From: Petasospora fabianii
Taxonomy: Eukaryota > Ascomycota > Saccharomycetes > Phaffomycetales > Wickerhamomycetaceae
DNA: 64,000 nt
Direction: 5' to 3'
NCBI GenBank assembly: GCA_022641835.1
Contig: CP048715.1
Coordinates: forward strand, 806,001-870,000
The position numbers and the translations under genes are program-made. The notes beneath the pieces were generated by a model. The model had not been told where the DNA came from. It searched no databases and saw only the letters and a list, made by a program, of their open reading frames with translations. Of this stretch, positions 59,870 through 64,000 are shown piece after piece; positions within the stretch are counted from its first letter, which is position 1; each line of letters starts with the position of its first letter.

Positions 59870-59941
59870 TGCCCCCTGCCAGGATTGAACTAGCGACCTT
59901 TGCATTACAAGTGCAACGCTCTACCACTAAGCTAAACGGGC
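59870..59941 (-). tRNA. tRNA-Thr(UGU)
   Basis: A 72-nt cloverleaf read on the minus strand from 59941 to 59870. The anticodon stem is TTGCA/TGCAA with loop CTTGTAA and anticodon TGT. D arm TAGCTTAGTGG and T arm TTCAATC match yeast tRNAs. Acceptor arm GCCCGTT/AGGGGGC has one mismatch (G5-G68). No intron. Confidence 0.92.
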
Positions 59942-60702
59942 AAGAATCTGATGGGAGTTGGCCCGACTGAGACACACCTACTCAGTATTAGCTGATACAA
60001 ATATATTTTCGAAATCAGGGCCAAAAGGCTGGGTTTTGGTAACTAGACGGTTTCCAAGCTAATATTATGGGATATGAATATATTAGTGCTAGATTTCCAG
60101 ACATTCAGCCGACAGCCTGTGGCGCGGTCTTAAGTTCCTCTTTATCAGTGCCTCCATCAAGTGTAGGATGTTCGCCTGAAACGACATCTGAGAAAGCTTT
60201 TGACCTCTTTTTCAATGAGTTCATGGCACTCTGGAGTCGTCTGTTAAATCACTAGAGCCTAATACACCTCAATAATTTGCAACTTTGTCCCCTAGAGATT
60301 GTCTTGCGTCATATTATAATATCTTATCGTCGATATCCGTTGTCGCACAAGTAGCCCGCCCCGGTTTTTATCGCTCTTAACTCCTTTAGTACTTCTCCGC
60401 ATCTCTTGCACCTCAATTCGATTAATGGCCGAGAGTTCGAGTAGATAAGGGGTCAATTTTGTCTACAAACAACATTCGGTCCCTTGATCAATGACCGGCT
60501 TTTGGCAACCTGTCGTCCTTCTTTCCTGCAGAATGGAATATATAGTACTGTGGCGCGCTCGCGTCGAAATGCGTCCGTTGGCGGAGTGAAAATAACGCCA
60601 TTTGGCGGATATACAAAAAGTAGACTCGGATCATTACTTGGAAAAAACCAGGCGTTAAGCCCTTCAATGATCTCTTCCAACTCTGCTGGCAGACGGAAGC
60701 AA
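59942..60702. promoter_or_regulatory. FMO1 upstream region
   Basis: About 760 bp. The last 220 bases are open in frame with FMO1 but the frame starts at a TTG; in-frame ATGs are at 60667 and 60703. TATATAGTA at 60538-60546 is a possible TATA box. No other gene is seen. Confidence 0.4.
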
Positions 60703-62100
60703 ATGAGTATCAAATCTGTCGCTGTAATTGGTGCCGGCCCGTGCGGTGCCGGTCTCACACGTGCTCTCGTGGGAGAAGGTGCATTCTCCAACATCACCGT
60801 TTTCGAGCGTCGTCACAAGTTTGGAGGCCTTTGGAATTACACAGGTGCCAAATCACTCGTCCCTGCCACTACACCGGTTCCATCTGTTAATCCGAGAAGA
60901 AAGATCACAAAGATCGAGGCCGAAGGCGAGAGTTTCTATGAGTCACCTGTCTACAAGTACCTTGATGCTAACGTCCCAAAGGACCTCATGGCCTATAAGG
61001 ACTTCCCCTTCCCTGATGATGTGCCACTTTTCCCGCTCCAGTCACAAATTTTGAGTTACATTGAGAACTACTCTAAGAGTGTTCAAGACTACGTAAGATT
61101 CAACACAGAGGTTGTCTCTGTCACTTGGGTAAATGATAAGAAACAGTGGGAGGTTGTGTCTCGGAGTTTGGAGACAGATGACAGTGTGAGTAATGGCACT
61201 ACCGAATACTATGATGCTGTCGCAGTTGCTGTTGGATCATATGACCAGCCTTTCATTCCTGATGTCCCGGGTATCAAGCAGTGGGGTGAAGACCATCGTG
61301 GATCTGTTATTCATGCCAAATCATACGACCAACCATCACAGTTTAAGGACTCGAGAAACATCCTCGTTGTTGGTAACTCTGCATCTGGTGCCGACATTGC
61401 ATACCAGCTTGCTACAATGCTAGACAGAAAGATCTACAAGTCCATCAGATCCGAAAACTCTCTGCCTTCAGGAAAAGACGATCGTATTGAAGACGTTGCA
61501 GACCTCGATCACTTTGAATCATCCACTAAGACTGTTTATTTCAAAGACGGATCATCCATCACCGATGTCGACTCCATCATCTTCTGTACAGGATACCTCA
61601 AGTCGATCCCTTTCATGAACACTGACCCACCACTCATCACTGACGGCCAAAAGGTCCATAATCTCTATAGACACATGGTCTGGTATCCAAATCCATCCCT
61701 TGCGATCGTTGGTCTTCCTCGTTTCGTTCTCCCAACAAGACTCTCCGAGACTCAGGGCTGCTGGCTGGCTCGTGTATGGAGTGGGAGACTTACACTTCCA
61801 TCCACTGAAGAAATGAAAGCAGATGCTGAGAGTGCTGAAGGTTCTGAGAGAACGCATCATGATCTCATGTATCCAAAGGATGTCGAGTATAAGAACATGC
61901 TCTACAAGGAGTCAGAAGCTGTTGAAGGTGATTATGGATACAATTCAGTCTTTTGGGATAAAGATCAGTGTCGTATCAGAGCGAACATTAAGCCTTTGAA
62001 AGAAGGGTACATCAAATACAAGAAGGATACCGGTAAGCTTGCAAGCTCGATCAAGGAGTTGGAGGATGCCGGTTACTTCAAGTGGGAAGTTGAGGTGTAA
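60703..62100 (+). CDS. FMO1: Flavin-containing monooxygenase
   Basis: A 465-residue FAD/NADPH enzyme oxidising thiols; yeast Fmo1 makes oxidising equivalents for the ER. The FAD fold motif GAGPCGAGL is at the N terminus, then FGGLWNYTG, the NADPH fold motif VVGNSASGADIA, and FCTGYLKSIPF of the FMO family. I chose the ATG at 60703; ATG 60667 would add 12 residues with no obvious targeting signal. Length is near yeast Fmo1 (432). It is convergent with the second ammonium transporter gene (120 bp). Confidence 0.9.
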   Translation: MSIKSVAVIGAGPCGAGLTRALVGEGAFSNITVFERRHKFGGLWNYTGAKSLVPATTPVPSVNPRRKITKIEAEGESFYESPVYKYLDANVPKDLMAYKDFPFPDDVPLFPLQSQILSYIENYSKSVQDYVRFNTEVVSVTWVNDKKQWEVVSRSLETDDSVSNGTTEYYDAVAVAVGSYDQPFIPDVPGIKQWGEDHRGSVIHAKSYDQPSQFKDSRNILVVGNSASGADIAYQLATMLDRKIYKSIRSENSLPSGKDDRIEDVADLDHFESSTKTVYFKDGSSITDVDSIIFCTGYLKSIPFMNTDPPLITDGQKVHNLYRHMVWYPNPSLAIVGLPRFVLPTRLSETQGCWLARVWSGRLTLPSTEEMKADAESAEGSERTHHDLMYPKDVEYKNMLYKESEAVEGDYGYNSVFWDKDQCRIRANIKPLKEGYIKYKKDTGKLASSIKELEDAGYFKWEVEV

Positions 62101-62220
62101 TACAATATAGACGCTAAGATATGAAGTGATAGACTTAAAGCTTTACTACGTATATTAGCATAAAGCGAAAGACTAGAACCTAAGAACTAAAAAACGGGTA
62201 AATGGGCCAGCATTAACCAC

Positions 62221-63699
62221 TTAACTCTGTGCTGTGTTGGCCTCAGCAGCTTTTTTGGACGTGCCTCTCATCTCGAGATCCGTAACGCTTTGACCAGAGG
62301 AGCCGTCATGGCCGGATAAGAACTGAACATCAGAGCTATCAGAATATCCAGAAGCGAGCAATGGGTCAGCAGCTTCGGCCATATCATACAGATCCAATCC
62401 CATCTCCTCCGCTTCCTCAGAGACTCTCATCTTTAAACCTGGAATGAAGTTGATGATGTAACAGAGTGAAATGGTACCCACAACGGTCCAGCCGACAATG
62501 GCACAGATAGCAGCAAGCTGGTATCCCATCTGGACCCAGTGGTGGAAGATCCAGCCACCTTCAATCTCGGTAGCACCATCCATACCAGCAATTCTTGGAG
62601 ATCCAAAGACACCAACAAGGATACCACCAATCATACCACCAACACCGTGAACATTGAATGAGTGGGTAGTATCGTCGATGCCCATCCACTTGGCGCAGTC
62701 ATAGGTCAATCGACAGCAAATGGCAGTGAAGATAGCTCCGACGGCAATGGCCCAAGGCTCGAGGTAACCACAAGCTGGAGTGACAAAGACAAGACCAACA
62801 ATAATACCTTCAGCAGCGATCTGGATTGACCACTTCTTGGTGATACAGTAGTCCACCACAGTGAAAGTAAGCATGGCGAATGAGGCAGCAATCTGTGTGT
62901 TAGCCAAAATGTATGCTGTTTTTGGAGTGGTGATGGTGGTCATGGTAGCAGAGTTAAAGAACAACCATGGGCAGTAAATCAACAAGGATCCAAGGAATGT
63001 AAGAACAGGGTTGTATGGCTTATACTTGAGAGTGCCCTCTTTCCAACCTTTTCTTGGCCCAAGGAACCATGAGTAACAAAGAGATGCAACACCAGAAGCG
63101 ATATGAACTGGACCACCACCTGCGAAATCCAAGTCACCAAGATTGTAGAGCCATCCATTTGGATCCCAGACCCAGTAAGCGAATGGACAGTAACAGAGAG
63201 TACACCACAAGAAGGCAAGAACGAGGGATGGAAGCAGTCTACCTCTTTCAGCGATACCACCGAGGAAAATCTGAACGGTACAGATGGCAAAGAAGGCAGT
63301 GAAGGCAAAGTGTAGAATAGCTGGGATGGAATAACCTTCATACAATGGACCGGCTGTGATGTTTCTCAAACCACCGTACTTGAAGTTTCCGTACATGACT
63401 GAGCTCGAGGTCTCTGATGACGCTAGTGAGAAGCCAAAGAGGAACCACTGGATCGTGATAACAGATGTGACGAGGTAGGCTTGGATACAGAGTGTGAGTA
63501 AGTTCTTACCACGCATTGAACCACCGTAGAAGAGAGCGATACCTGGTGTGATCAGCAAGATACCAATAGTGGCACAAGCCACGTAGGCCATATCGGCCGG
63601 CTCGAGGGTGCTGGTTGCTCGTTAGACTCTGTTTGGGGCCCATATGATCTATTGAGAGACATTGACTTACCTGATTTGTTCTTCGTATTCTGTTGACAT
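62221..63699 (-). CDS. Second ammonium transporter (Amt/Mep family), divergent, spliced
   Basis: Exon 1 is 63699-63671 (MSTEYEEQI and two bases). The intron is 63670-63611, 60 nt, with donor GTAAGT, branch GTCTAAC and acceptor CCAG. Exon 2 is 63610-62221, giving 472 residues. The extra exon restores the extracellular N terminus before the first helix (LEPADMAYV). The pore histidines are kept (PVHIASG and NVHGVGG). It differs from MEP2: VPGIGLLYSG is replaced by TPGIALFYGG, and ACERARL by GIAERGRLL, so it is a distinct paralogue, possibly another clade. Function as an ammonium channel is inferred from the family. Confidence 0.88.
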
Positions 63700-64000
63700 T
63701 TGTCTAAAGTAACGCAGAGTTAGTTCAAATCCATCTAGTGCTTGACGGGCCAAAGCAATTGGAACCCCGGAAGGTAGCACGCTTTTGTACTCAGGATTCC
63801 ATGAATCTCGAGTTATCAGTGAGTTTCTTGGCCAAGCTTAACACTGATGCAGGACGACATGAGTGATAAGAAGAGTCTCGGCATTGCTAGAGGTCTAGGA
63901 GGGGCGGACAGATGGGACTAGATTGTCTTGTGTCCTCTCTGAATGAAGCTTTAAGAACACTACAGTGGGTCCATATGTCAAAACTGGGACATACTTGTCC
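63700..64000. promoter_or_regulatory. Promoter of the second ammonium transporter
   Basis: A 301 bp edge region upstream of the ATG at 63699. GATAAG at 63865-63870 is a possible GATA-factor site. No gene is seen. Confidence 0.4.

Overview
The window comes from a budding yeast (Saccharomycotina). Most genes have recognisable yeast orthologues: PMC1, SEN34, CHS5, VMA7, COG7, UBC12, UGA1, OLE1, ADE6, PNC1, MEP2. Genes are dense, and their few short introns sit near 5' ends with a yeast-type branch site (TACTAAC or close). Two features argue against Saccharomycetaceae: a spliced gene resembling the 9.5 kDa subunit of respiratory complex I, and a prenylcysteine oxidase gene. CTG codons fall on conserved leucines (PMC1 residue 380, PNC1 residue 181), so the CUG-Ser and CUG-Ala clades are unlikely. 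I cannot name the species.

Layout. 0.5-13 kb: spliced ECM4-type glutathionyl reductase, a GPI cell-wall protein, a lipid-droplet hydrolase, the complex I subunit, mitochondrial uL22, a Yippee protein, a Ser/Thr-rich membrane protein and the tRNA-splicing endonuclease subunit SEN34. 13-22 kb: vacuolar Ca2+ pump PMC1, a VAN1-like mannosyltransferase with a long tail, and SER3 behind a cluster of Gcn4-type sites. 22-31 kb: an ENT4-like epsin, polyubiquitin with an intron, COG7, an intron-bearing tRNA-Leu, spliced UBC12, a stress-type intergenic region, a mitochondrial carrier that needs a +1 frameshift, and a spliced NDUFA4/B12D-type protein. 31-39 kb: spliced YebC/TACO1 factor, VMA7, CHS5, UGA1, an FMN-binding protein and a spliced mitochondrial EMAPII-domain protein. 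39-49 kb: an unrecognised 890-residue protein, PNC1, an unrecognised membrane protein, OLE1, a coding relic and a DUF2462 protein. 49-64 kb: ADE6, MEP2, prenylcysteine oxidase, two tRNAs, a LYC1-like acetyltransferase, FMO1 and a second, divergent ammonium transporter with a 5' intron.

Most genes are housekeeping and are not functionally clustered. Some themes recur: nitrogen use (two ammonium transporters, UGA1, a LYC1-like enzyme), mitochondria (uL22m, complex I subunit, NDUFA4-like, YebC factor, EMAPII protein, carrier) and ubiquitin-type modifiers (polyubiquitin, UBC12). A tRNA-Leu with an intron and a subunit of the endonuclease that removes such introns both lie here.

The strongest unusual signal is at 29021-29027. 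The mitochondrial carrier reading frame moves by +1 exactly at GCG-AGG-C, which resembles the known yeast +1 frameshift heptamers. It may be a programmed frameshift, a real mutation or a sequence error. Two genes without a long reading frame were found by eye from splice sites, several N termini were corrected by adding a short first exon, and two intergenic stretches look like decayed coding sequence.
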